In this document: piece after piece, positions 1 through 12,300 of the stretch | How the letters are laid out: every line of letters starts with the position of its first letter | How positions within the stretch are numbered: the first letter of the stretch is position 1 | Origin: Beroe ovata | Taxonomy: Eukaryota > Ctenophora > Nuda > Beroida > Beroidae | Direction of reading: 5' to 3' | Length of the DNA: 64,000 nucleotides | Assembly: GCA_946803715.1 (NCBI GenBank) | Contig: CAMPET010000151.1 | Coordinates: 78,126 to 142,125 of the forward strand | Translations under genes and position numbers: made by a program | The notes under the pieces: model-generated | Database searches by the model: none | The model's input: only the letters and a program-made list of their open reading frames with translations | Told to the model about the DNA's origin: nothing

Positions 1-17
1 TGTGTGTGTGTGTGTGT
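1..17. repeat. (TG)n microsatellite in an Argonaute intron
   Basis: Short TG dinucleotide tract at the window edge. It lies upstream of the first visible Argonaute exon (acceptor AG at 111-112), so it is intronic. It may continue beyond the window. Confidence 0.8.
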
Positions 18-112
18 TATTATGTGTGTTCACTGCAGTTCATGTGTCTGTACTCTGTGCTGAGTCTACTCTGGTCTATACTCGTTCATTTCTACTAACA
101 ATCCTCAACCAG

Positions 113-1963
113 GCGTTTTGCAACCTGATGATCAAGATCGGAAGGGAAAATGGGATGAACATTGCCCAGCCTTCTTATGTGAAGTACCTGCGTGAATCAG
201 AGATAATGAACGTGTGTAATGAGCTGAAACAGAAAGCAGCGACTCAGGGTCCGATTGACTTGGTCTATTGCATACTCCCCCAGGTATTTGGTTAAAAAGA
301 GAGAGCACAGCACTTATGCTGATAACCCGAATTTTGATTTTTTGGTAGATCTTGTTGAAGTTATATCAAAAAATCCCTAGGGATCGAGCTCTTGCTACCC
401 CAAGATTAAACACACGTTTGAGAACTTGAACGCTATCAGCACACAGTGCATGGAGCTGAGAAACTTGAAACCACCCAAGCCGCAGACCATCGGTATGCGG
501 TTTAGCGTGTAAAAACAATTCGCGACTCATTCATCAACTTTTCATTGCATCTCAAATCATAGCCGACTAACGCGGGCCCTGAACATAAACTCGTCGCAGG
601 TAACATTCTACAGAAAATGAACACGAAGATAGGGGGGACAAACAACATAGCTGTCGACATGCTCAGTATTCCCATCTTCAAAACCCCTTGCATCATTATG
701 GGGGCGGACAACGCGCCGCCAGCCCAGGGCGAGGGTCGGAGGCCGAGTGTTAGCGCGCTTGTCGGTAGCGTGGACAAGTTTGCGTGCCGATACGCCACGC
801 AGATCGGTATCCAAGTTACGGATGGCAGGAGAACGCACAGCCCCATCATTGAACAGCTTCAGTCGATGGTAAAGAACATGCTGGTAAAGTTCTACCAGTC
901 GGTAAAAGTGAAGCCGCAGCGTATCATCTTCTACCGTGACGGCGTATCAGAGGGTCAGTTCTACCATGTTATGATGGCAGAGTTTGATGCCATAAAGAAG
1001 GCGTGTGCAGAGCTGGAGAAAGAGTATAATCCTCTCGTGACGTTCATCGTGTGTCAGAAGCGACATCACACTCGATTCTTCACTGCGGTAAGCGAGAGTA
1101 TACGGCGTACTATTATACGTGGTTCACTCCACTAGCTGTTTTATCAACGTATTATACTTAGGAAGCTCAGTATCCCCTCTTGTCTGACATTGATGATCCA
1201 CATCTTTGTAGAACCCAAGAGATGCTGACAGATCGGGCAATGTGCCTGCTGGAACAGTTGTTGATACTGGGATCACCTCCACAACCGACTTTGACTTCTA
1301 CCTCAACTCTCATGCAGGGATACAGGGTGCGTAAATAGCAGGGGTCGGCATTAGTAGTCTTGGGTAGGGTATTACAGTCCCACAGTACAGTCCCACAGTA
1401 CAGTCCCACAGTACAGTGTACATGTGTATGGGTATTTTAGCATGTTCCCTGTAACTGATGTCTAACATGTCCCATCACAGGAACAAACAAGCCGGCAAAG
1501 TACCACGTGTTGGCTGACGAGAACAAATTCCCTCCTGATGCCCTCTATAAGCTCACTTTCAATCTGTGCCACGTGTACCCTAGATGTACAAGGTAGGTAC
1601 ACTGTACTGTTTATTGGTAGATCAGGTTTCACGTTAATACTTATATGATTAGTTGAGATAAAAACCATGAATCCGTGTGTCTGTATGTGTGTGTTTGTAT
1701 GTGTGTGTTTGTACCGTGTCACCACGTGTTTGTAACGTGTCACTCGCAGATCGGTATCTGTCCCTGCACCCGTGTACAATGCTGGGCTGGCGACAGAGCG
1801 TGCTCGTATCCATCTGGCGAGCGACAAGTACAACTTTGACAGCGACGGTTCGAGTTCGGTTGGCGACAACAGGGCTCGTCCCGGTCCGCGGCAAACAGTG
1901 GCGGAAATACTCAAGGACATATCACCTCATGAGATGACCAAGAACAAGATGTACTGGGCGTAA
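113..1963 (+). CDS. Argonaute (AGO clade), 3' part: PIWI domain and C-terminus
   Basis: Small-RNA guided silencing protein; the N, PAZ and start of MID lie outside the window. Six exons join in frame: 113-283, 381-492, 600-1087, 1212-1326, 1481-1592 and 1750-1963 (403 residues visible), each with GT/AG borders. Diagnostic strings are [49 protein letters not shown] and [15 protein letters not shown], ending in KNKMYWA. These place it in the AGO rather than the PIWI subfamily. Compared with the canonical slicer tetrad DEDH, the first Asp (in GADNAPP, normally GADVTHP), the second Asp (YRDG) and the His (RARIHL) are present. At the glutamate-finger position, 32 residues before the YRDG Asp, there is a proline (SPIIEQL against the usual QEIIQDL), with a Glu three residues later. 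Slicing may therefore be impaired. The gene reads away from its neighbour NELF-C/D, with about 1.4 kb between the two 3' ends. Confidence 0.93.
1370..1418. repeat. 14-bp tandem repeat in Argonaute intron
   Basis: Three copies of a unit of the form GTCCCACAGTACA lie in the intron between the exons ending at 1326 and starting at 1481. Each contains a CACAG that looks like a weak acceptor. Confidence 0.7.
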
Positions 1964-3366
1964 ACAACCAACGTATGAGCACTATCTCAACCATCTCCCT
2001 ATCGATATGTATAGAGAGAGTGGACCTTTGGGTATAGGGGACTCCTCGCAATTTCTGTTGTATCGTGATGCCATGCCATGGGCATGAATTTCACCATCTT
2101 CTTGAATTTGGTTTAATTCTGATTCTCATATTTTTTGACATCACGTCACTGAAGTAGATGGAGATCATGGCCTGATAGATTTTTGGGTTTTCATGCTCGG
2201 ATCTATCAGACCGTGAGCGCCCGTCTATGATTTAAATAATACATAAGAAACACTATCCCAATAACCGTTTTTTCAAGAGGAAAACTCAATTAATCTATGC
2301 TTTTTATTATGAAAAATCTATCTTATCTATGTTTGATCGGGAATTTAAGAGTAGAATTTTTATCACCAAATCATTGTTGTAATAGACTATCCCATCTTAT
2401 TAAAATAGCTGTTATCTGTTCACTATAAACCGTGTTTTCTTTTGCCAATTATTTTGACGGCTAAATTTATACAAAGCGTACCCTCATCGATAGTAAATGA
2501 GCGATAGTGCATGATCTTCAATATGGAAATATCGGAACGTGTTTCCCAGCCGTATCAGCAATGAATTTTATGTACGCCATTTCTTGTATCGCTTATTACT
2601 AGCAAAATTAGTTCGGTGAAAGCTCCTTTTGAAAAGCATTAGGACTTAGCGCGCATACGCGCGCGATTCGGAGGTTGTCAATAACTCAAATGCGGTAGGA
2701 ATTCATACCATATCATATGCGGCATTCTTGGATTTGATAGCTGAAAAGCCTATGATATTAGGATTGATACTCGACTTTCAGCTCAATTTCGAGACAGAAA
2801 ACACCATTGAAACCCTGATCTGATACCACAGCTGCAAACTTCAGAGATACAATAAAAACAATACCTACCAGTTGTGTGAAAAAGTTGAACTATCATAGTT
2901 TTCCAGTCAAGCATTGCATAAATGTGCTATCAAAACCAACTTTCCGGCCGAAGCATTACAACTCGTTAAATCAGTCACAACAACGGGACTGTGCAGTTGA
3001 TTCTTGATGGCTGTATTTACAATTATACGTCTTCTCGATAACGCACTAACACCATTGAACCAACTGCAGTATCACAGTTTCGTACGAGAGGTTTTATTTG
3101 TCTTGGGGCATCACGTCTTCATATCATGCCACATTATAATAATCATGAATGCCCTGTGGCGCGCATATAATTTTGCCTTAACTTGATTCAAAGCGCGCTT
3201 GAGTCAATAAACAATGAACTTGTTCTTCGCGCGCGACGTCAAGACTAAGTATTTCCCGCACTTAATATTATTCTGTGTATGAGTGGACTTTCGGACTACA
3301 CATCACGTATACACGCGTCATTTCATGGTATGTCTCGATCCATGCACAGGAAATGTTTAACAAGAT
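1964..3366. other. Convergent intergenic region (3' ends of Argonaute and NELF-C/D)
   Basis: AT-rich sequence between two genes transcribed towards each other. I see no coding exon with splice support. A small GC-alternating patch at about 2647-2670 (ACGCGCGCG type) resembles the GC-rich tracts elsewhere in the window. Confidence 0.6.
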
Positions 3367-6300
3367 TTATCCACCACAGTATTCTATAAACTGCGATATA
3401 GAGTCGGATTCGTTGATGTTCCGCAGCGATGACGTGACGTCTGGGTTCTTAGCGATGGGAAGGAATTCGGTGATAAATTCTTGACTATACGGCGGACTTG
3501 TAACCTCCATAACCTGTCGGAATAGGTTTGTAAATACGCAACATTCTTACCCATAAACTTGGGTTTACTTTGTACAAGGTAGGGTTGGCTTAAGTTGGGT
3601 GAACAAGCAGTCCAGTTGGTAGCACCTCAGAAGCAAAATGACGGATGAGTGATTTGTCAGCGGTTTCACAATCTAAACACTGCCTCATGTACTCAATGAC
3701 GGGTATGACATAACCAACGCAAAGCAGATGAACCATTCGGTCAATAATCATCTTCCGGATTTCAATTTGTTCGAGCTCCTGCAAAAAATACGAATTGGTA
3801 AAACTTTGTTCAGTAAATCAATTCATAATTGCAGTATTTTTCCCCTTTTTAAAACCACGGATTATACCTGTAAATGTTCATGGGTCCGCTCGAACAACTG
3901 CTTTAGAAACTGTAGAACAGTCTCGTGATGAAGGGGGTGGTTGTTAGCGATTTCGTCTATCAACATCAAGTGTAAGGGTACCGTATCACTAACACCCTGC
4001 GTATGATGATGACATTATAACATCACTATATGGCATTACAACATCACTAACACCCAGATGAATGATGATGACATTATAACATCACTATATGGCATTATAA
4101 CATCACTAACACCTTGTGTATGATGATGACATTATAACATCACTCCCGGATATATGGCATAACGGGAGTTTGAAATGAATCAGGGGGAGGAGTATGATCC
4201 TTATAAAACATAAAGATGGGGTCTCTCTGCAAGGAAGTCTGCTAAATCTCCAACTTGATTAATGTCATTGTCTGATATCTCGGGAAAATTCCTATATTTA
4301 CATTTGTCACGTCGCTGAATTACGAAGTTACAGTAACAGATAGTTCGCTGTGCCACAACGAACCATCTTCAACATTATAATATATAACTAACTTTCAATA
4401 TATAACTTCGTTATTCAAATTCATGACATCTACTGAATGGGCATTTTGTTGCATGAGACGGGTAGAAAAGTAATACAACTTTTCATCGCGATGTTTTTTA
4501 CTGTACAACTCAGGTCTTCACCATTGTTTTACAGAATAATGAATTCGTTGTCGTCGTTGAGCTTTCTTAAGTTGCAATGCGTTGATTCGTCAGAGCATTA
4601 TGATCACAAATTCGCATATTTCGCTTTTTGCTATGATAAGAATTCTGTCACCGTCTCAGCTGTTTCAAGTGTCAATAATGAGTGTCGACAATGTGTTTTC
4701 GAAGTTTTTTAACCCATAATTTATAACTCAATAAGTAATTACCTACTTAATTATCTCCGATCCTATCTTGATTAGATAGTAGAGCGCACAAACCTTGAAA
4801 TATGATTGATCCAAGGTTACGTGCTTGCAGTACTTGATGATACCCATACTAACGACAGGGTACTTCAAGTGCTTGAAAACAGTTTCAATGTTACAGAGCC
4901 ACTCTTGCAAATCATCCAGCTGGGCAAGCTTCTGTGTCTTCTGAAATAAAATTTGTTAAACAGTGTAATTAATCAACGCTTATACCTACTAGTGATGACG
5001 AAAACTTCTTATAGAGGAATTAACGAAATGATTATGAAATGGAAAAAAAAGGTTATTTGATAGTTGGTTTACAAGTATAGAAAAGCACATCATCATAAAA
5101 TCGAATGAATTTTGTTTAGAATGAGTGTGGTGATTGAAATCCTGGTACTGCCCCTCTTACTGCCCCTAATGCACTCCCAAGAGACAAAGAACTGGAGATC
5201 TGGGTATAAGACACTAGCGGTCAGTGTCGCTTTCTCCCAGCTAGAGGTGGAGCGATGTGATTTCCTTGTTGTCAGGGGTTACATCAAGGAACGATGTTTC
5301 CTAGGTAACGGTAAATGGTATTTCAAGTGCCCCTTCTCTCATCACTTCTACTCCGTACAAATGCTCGATTGCTTCGAGCGCATCCAAAAGTTCTCGCACA
5401 TTTGTCCCGATGACGAGTCATTTTACCAGTCGTGCGGACACTTGCTGTGTCTCCCAGCTAAGTTCCTCTCAGAGCCTCTCCCAGGGGAGGGCGTGTGCGG
5501 TGATATACTCTGTCTTGAGAAGTCCACAACGTTTGTACACGGCCGGGAATTCTCCTATAACGGCGCTACTAACATAGTTAGGAGTAGTAAGAACCAGAGA
5601 TGTGATGGCGCCGCGGATTGCCTCAACACGGTGAACGGGGTTGCCGCTGATGAGTATCGGTGCGAACATGCCAAGTTGATCAACTGTGGACCGTGTCGAG
5701 GTCTAGGCGAGACCATGCACAAGAAGAATTTCTACATGGTGCCCGTGTCACGGCTGTGTAATCGAGTGTGCGAGTGTCCGAACTGTTTCGATGAAGCACG
5801 ATGCGGTATCGATCCACAGATAACTATCGGGATCATTTGCCGAGTCTCCCACCAGTTTCCCTCCGCAAGGGTCTGCGAGTCGACTCCCTTCGAGTACATT
5901 CCCCCGATCAGTATTTGTGACGGCACGAGGCATTGCATGGGAGGGGAGGATGAGAGGGGGTGTAGTGTAACGGACACGTGCGAAACCGGGGCAATTGTTC
6001 ACATGGGATATTCAACAAGGCGGAGGTTACACCCTCAAAGCAAATGCTCGACATCGAGAAATTCTCTTGTCATGACCAAAGTGTGCATGGATTACCGGGA
6101 CCAGATGAATTGTACTAATTCCAAAATCAGTCCTCTGATCTGCGATATCGGAGGGTACCCCACATCGCTCTCTGAGCATGTAATATGCGAGAATCTGGAT
6201 CTCTGCGACGACAACATCGACAACATGTGTGAGTCCTTCAGTCAGGATTGCCTGATCCACAAGCACGAGTTGTGTGATGGAGTTTACAATTGTCCGGAGG

Positions 6301-9300
6301 GTGCAGACGAATTGGCGTTTGTGTGCGGAGATATGACACAGCTGGGAATGGGAGGTTGTGTGCGGAGGTTCTCCTACTCGCAGATACGAGCCCCAATCCC
6401 CCTATCCTGGGTTATGGATGGTGTCAGCGATTGTCGGAGTGGTTTGGATGAGAACGCTGACAGTTGGCACCAAGTGTGTGGTACTGGTGTCAATGTCCGG
6501 TATTCATACAAGTGGAAAGCGTCATGTGAACAGTCAACTCTGATGAGGTGTCCTGGAACTTCCAACTACCTAGATATGGAACACCTCTGCAAGAGTTTCT
6601 CAAACTGTGACAAAACTCTGTGTCTCAAGTCTCGATGGAACTACGAAACTAGCACTCAAGTTATCACACACGAAGCAGTTAAACGTGTGTTTCATTGTCA
6701 GCCTGGCTTGGAGGGGCTCCAAAGGAAGTTGGGACAATGTTTGGTGAAGCAGCTCGAGAAGCCTGAGATTCACGGAGTTCAAAAAGCTGATTTTATCCTT
6801 AGCCCGACATACGCTAGGTTGGTTAACTGTTTCGATATTTTCGGAGAGCTGTATGTGTACCTTGTCTGTACCAGCCTGTGTGTTCAAGATGTAAAGTGTC
6901 CTCTCCGGACGCTTAACCAAACCACATGTCACCCAAATAGGAACAGAGTTCTGACCCTTACAGAGGACAAAATGTTGACCGTAGCGTTTAAGGTAAGAGG
7001 CACATTTCAGCAAGATATGTTCGGGTGTGACACAGGGTTGTGCATCACGTATGATAAGGTGTGCAACTTGAATGATGACTGTGGGGACTCATCCGATGAA
7101 AGTATCTGTCAAAACAACTTCCTGTGTCTGAGTACAGGCGAGTATATTGCCAAAAGTAAGATGTGTGATGGTGTTTTTGACTGTCTGGACTACAGTGATG
7201 AGTGCAATGATATCTGTGACAATCAAGTCAAGATATTCAGTAGCCGAGGTGTGTTTTTTGTGGCGTGTTTCTTCGGAGTAATCTCAACACTCCTCAATTC
7301 GAGTGTGATTGTAAGCGGGATACAGAACTATCACACGTTGAAAACAGCCGTTGCTAAGATAAACGAAGCGTTTGTCATCGTGGTGTCATCAGGTGACCTA
7401 CTGCAAGGGATATTCATCATGTTGGTCACAATTTCTGATGAATATCTCAACGACAGCACATGTCAGACCCAGTTTGAATGGGTAACCAGTAACATGTGTA
7501 CCATTCTAGGGATTGTTTCAACGATAGGCTCACTCGTGTCTCTCTACTCCATGACCATACTTAGCATCTTCAGGGCCAGAGGAGCAAGATCAATCAGTCC
7601 ACCGAGGGGGGACATGACCAAAAAACAGAAAATCCTGCTTGGATTGGGGGTCATAGGGGTTTATGTCCTTGCAGGATTAGTCGCACTCTCACCCATATTT
7701 CCCTTCCTCGAATACTACTTCGTGCAAAAGTTGAAGTACGACGAGAATCCTCTCTTCGTGGGAGGCTTGGATAAAGTCCAGCACATTACAATACTAGAGG
7801 AGTATTATGGCAGGTTGGCGAATCTCAATCTTCCCTGGCATACTATTGGAAAATTGGTGCAAGGCATGTTTGTGAATGGTCTAGTTGTGGGTACCAAAAT
7901 AGGTTTCTATGGTAGCAATGGGTTTTGTCTGTTCAATTACTTTGTGAGCAAAGATAACCCCCAAATCTGGATATCGGCCCTAGTGCTCATAGGAAACGTG
8001 GTATGTGTAATGGTGATATCTACCAGCTACGTATCGCTGTCTCTCGTTACGGGCAAGAGCTCCGATATGGCGGGGAGAAACAACCCAGCACTTGTTGCTA
8101 AAAATAGGAAGATCCAACGGAAGATCAGCACTCTGATAGCAACAGACATCCTATCCTGGGTACCGTTCTTCGTGGTCTGGCTCATCCACATCTTGGAGTT
8201 CTCGAGTACTTCAGAGTGGTACTCAGTGTTTAGCATTATCATCCTGCCAGCAAACTCCATCATCAACCCAGTACTCATCCTGGAGACAAACATCATGGAT
8301 GTGGTCAAGTTCATACGGAAACATCTCATGAAATGCGTGGAGCGGAATTAGGGGGGAGGACCTAACGAGTTTACACTCCTCCGAGTTTGCGATGACGAGC
8401 CGAGGACGACACGAGAGTTTAACATCGCAATACAACTGAAGACTAGCGGTTGAGTAACACTGAATTATGCTTGGAACGGTGGTGGACAATCATGGACAAT
8501 GTGATATCGATCCGGACTCTAAATTACTTTAAATGATCGATGTCGAGATTATCTCAATAACGACCATGAACAGTAAACTTGCTAAATTACGAATCTTGAC
8601 AACTTGCTATTACGAATGCAATGTTTCAAATGCTGAATTTTGATGTTTGAAATCTGTCAAGTGACATGTACAATGCTTAATGCTATACAATGAACATGTT
8701 CTTATCTATCCAGTACTACCTCAATGGCGTTGATGGTTTGATCAAGTCGTTTGGTGTTGACACTCCTCCGTTCCTCCTCGTCCCATCTCTCGGTAACGGA
8801 AACACCGTACGCCAGCACGTAGATGTACTTGTCGCTGTGTTCCATGTTACGAGACCGGGCACTAGGTGAGTAGAGCGCATCGACTAGGAGCTCGAACAGC
8901 TGGGTGAGAGAGGGAAGTGAGGGGAGTGAGGGGAGTGAGGGAATTAGGGAATTAGGGGAGAGAGGCAGAAAGGGAGTGAGGGAATTGAGTGAAGTGAAGG
9001 GAGTGTGGGGAGTAAAGTGGGGGGATGAGGGAGAGCTGAGTGAGGGGTGAGAGGGTGGACAGAAGGTGAGCACTATGAAAAGAAGAGGTGAGAGAATGAG
9101 GGGTGAGGGGGTGGGAGAGAAAGAGGGGCGATGAAGTTGATTCAGCAATCACGAAGAGTTTGCAGTATTCCGCTGACAACACCTGGGGGAGTCGGAGGAA
9201 GGCAACTGGAGGAGGATCTTCTCCCGAGTACAGATGATAGATCGTGGTGACGTCACCAGAATTCAGAGCATTCTTACTCAGTGTCAACATGGATGTCAGC

Positions 9301-12300
9301 GCTGAAAAACATGTCGACCGTGAGTGATTCTTATCAGGAACATGATGAACATTTTCATAGTAGTCATTTCATTCTGGTAAATAACAGTTGATGTTTCATA
9401 ACGGGGTTAAATCTCTTATCTAGAGATCGTTATCAGTTGAACACAGAACACAAGAATTAGTTTTTGTTGCTGTGCCAGTTTTCGAAATCCCTCTTAATAA
9501 TGTCTAAACGCAAAGCTCATTTCTTCATCATCACACTAGCAACTCTGTACTACGACCGACTGCCCTCTCACAGTGAGTACAACCGGGAATAGTTGTGTTA
9601 GAATTTAGATACTAGTTGTGATTTGAAAACGAATTTTCACCCTTAGAAGCTTAGAAAACGAATTTGATGGAATTTTCGAGCTGTATCTTCGGGAAATTCA
9701 TGAAGTTTAAGTTAGTGCGGAGATACCGGTTTCAAATGATTGAAGCCTCGGGGAAGGAAATTAGCGCTTTAATTTCAGTGTCTCTCGATTCAGCGTCCAA
9801 AAGTCGCATTCTGGGGCTAGGATCGTCGAACAATTTTCTATCAAGAAGGAGACGTGTTCCCGGCCTAATTTTGGCCGTGGATCACGAATTTCGGGGATTT
9901 ATCGAGCTATCTCATTGGGAAAAGGGTAAAATTAATTGAAGAAACCGCGGTAATACCGAAATCCATAATTTTGATTTTAGATCTCCATTCAGGTCAAATT
10001 GGACCAGCTGCTTTGCACGAAGGATGGAATGGTTGGAACCACTACAGTAAAAAGACACAACTCCACGACACACACAGACAATCGGGGTGCTGGACAACGA
10101 TCAAGTTAGAGGACTCACCGGGGGATGCCACAGCATCAACAACATGTAGCCCCGGTACCTATTGTCATTTCCATACACCGTACTAGTACCTACTGGTGAG
10201 GTTGATAGTTATACCGACATTTTTCTGCCCGTCACAATTGGTATAAAGTAATATCGTCTCATAGTGCTATTATATCGACATAATTTTCCCATTTCCACGT
10301 TTTTCAGTCGTGCTGTGTTCTATGATAGCTCTGGGTTTGGTAGCTGGAGTTGGCAGTGCAGTTCACGGGAGAAAACAGATAAGCAGGCACCACGAGAGGT
10401 ATAGTATTGTGATCTTTGTGGCTCATTTCAAATTGAGCATTGCTCCATTAGCAACCAAAATCTCAATGAGCATCAAACAACACACTATAGTCTATAGAGC
10501 AACAACCTGAAATGTGATCTCACCTCTCAGGTCTGTAAACAAAAGGGTATCATTCGACGAGGAGGTTACTGTAATAGTGGACGAGGCGTGGATCTCAGAC
10601 CGGGGGAGTGTGAGAAAACTCGGGGAAAAGGGGAGTACTCAATCAAAGTGTGAACAAGCCTTCCCAAAGAGAGATTCGGGGAAAGGAAGAGGAGGAGGAT
10701 GGACCAAACCGACGGAGGTTGCAGTTTTTCTCGGGAGACTTAGTCGCGTGATCACGATATCAAGTCACGCACTTTACCGTGACATCATTGATCGCGTGTT
10801 GAATCACGCGTTTCAAACAATAGATCCGGGATATGTTGTGAATGAGATTCTGGTTGTGATGAAACTAATGAAGTGTGAGCACTGCCGGGACGGGGGACGA
10901 ATGTGTGAGGATGAGGTGTGCCGGGTGTGCAGCGTGACGGCGTGCAATCCGGGCAATATGTGCCTGCTGCTCGCTCACGCAGTGAGACAGCCATATTTCC
11001 CGAGATCAAGTGCAGTTATGCTGAGTTCTTTTCTAAGAGCAAGGTACTTCAATAGACAACCCCTATAATTTGTTTATCGATCACCGCAGAGCTGATTATT
11101 GAGGGTTATTTTGAACCACATTACCTAACTATTGCTTGTTCCAATAATCAAAAAGGATGGTTTATCCGAATTCCCCCATTCTATCTCCATGGCGACCGCC
11201 GACCAATCAACCACAGGAATTGTCAATAACTCACACTGGTAGATGGTAGGATAAGCAGCTGCTCCGCACATGGCAAGTGTGATATTGCACGTGTCACGAC
11301 CCATGAGCCGCGCGCGCCGCTCCAACTCCTGCGAAGATTACCCACCATTATTCAATCGTTCATCTTTCACGTCATCTGCCATAATATCTAATGCAGTCGA
11401 CAAGTTGGTGCGACACCAGTGCTCTATCAGTGTGACACCGGTTCTCTATTGGTGCGACACTGGTGCGACACATGACTCTACTGAATACCTGACTCAGGTA
11501 GCGTAGCTTGTATCCCGTACCCTTGTCCTTAGCTGCTTGGTGTAGGAGTGCTATCGTGTAGAAATACGTGTGCTTACTACTACAGACCTGGGAATGTGTG
11601 GTTTTATAGGTTTCACAATGTCAAACATGGAAAGATGTTTACTCTACTCGAAATCAAATCTTTGTTAGGCATCGTTCAATGTACATTTTGTAGGGCAGTA
11701 GAACCAAACGGTCCCCAACGATTAGATGGCAACAGTGGCAACTCACTACCTACTAACCAACTTAACCAAGTCCGATATAATGTCTTGCAAACTGCTTCCT
11801 CTGAATGTCAAGATACTGGCAATGCTGGTCTTCAATATTCTCGAGAAAACGTCGATCTGTTGTGAAGCCGTACTGACGCTGAACAATTAAAACGTAATAG
11901 GTGAGAGTAGTTTCAATACTAAGTAAACTGATTTGTTGGGTTCAGTGGAAATCTCAATAAACATAGTCAAACCGAAAAGGAGAGAGACATACTGTGACAC
12001 ATGTCACATTCTGAGACACACATACTGAGACACACACTGAGACACACACACTGAGACACATGACAAGAATGATCACCTGCTGATCTCATCAGTGAATCCG
12101 GCATCACTGATGAGTTTGATGGTGAAGTTTAACATGATACAATCGGGATGCTTGTCAGCCAGGGAGTAGAACAGATTCCTCCACGTTGGGTAACTGATCA
12201 TCTCACCCAACCAGCCTGGCAGATCACCTGACAAAATAGGTATATGTGAATATCATCACCTGAAAATATGACACCTGGGGATATTCTGTGTGTGACCGCC

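Noticed and set aside
8702-9290. Pro/Ser/Leu-rich minus-strand frames
   Set aside because: Only the ends encode NELF-C/D. The Pro/Ser-rich middle is an intronic minisatellite bounded by GT and AG.
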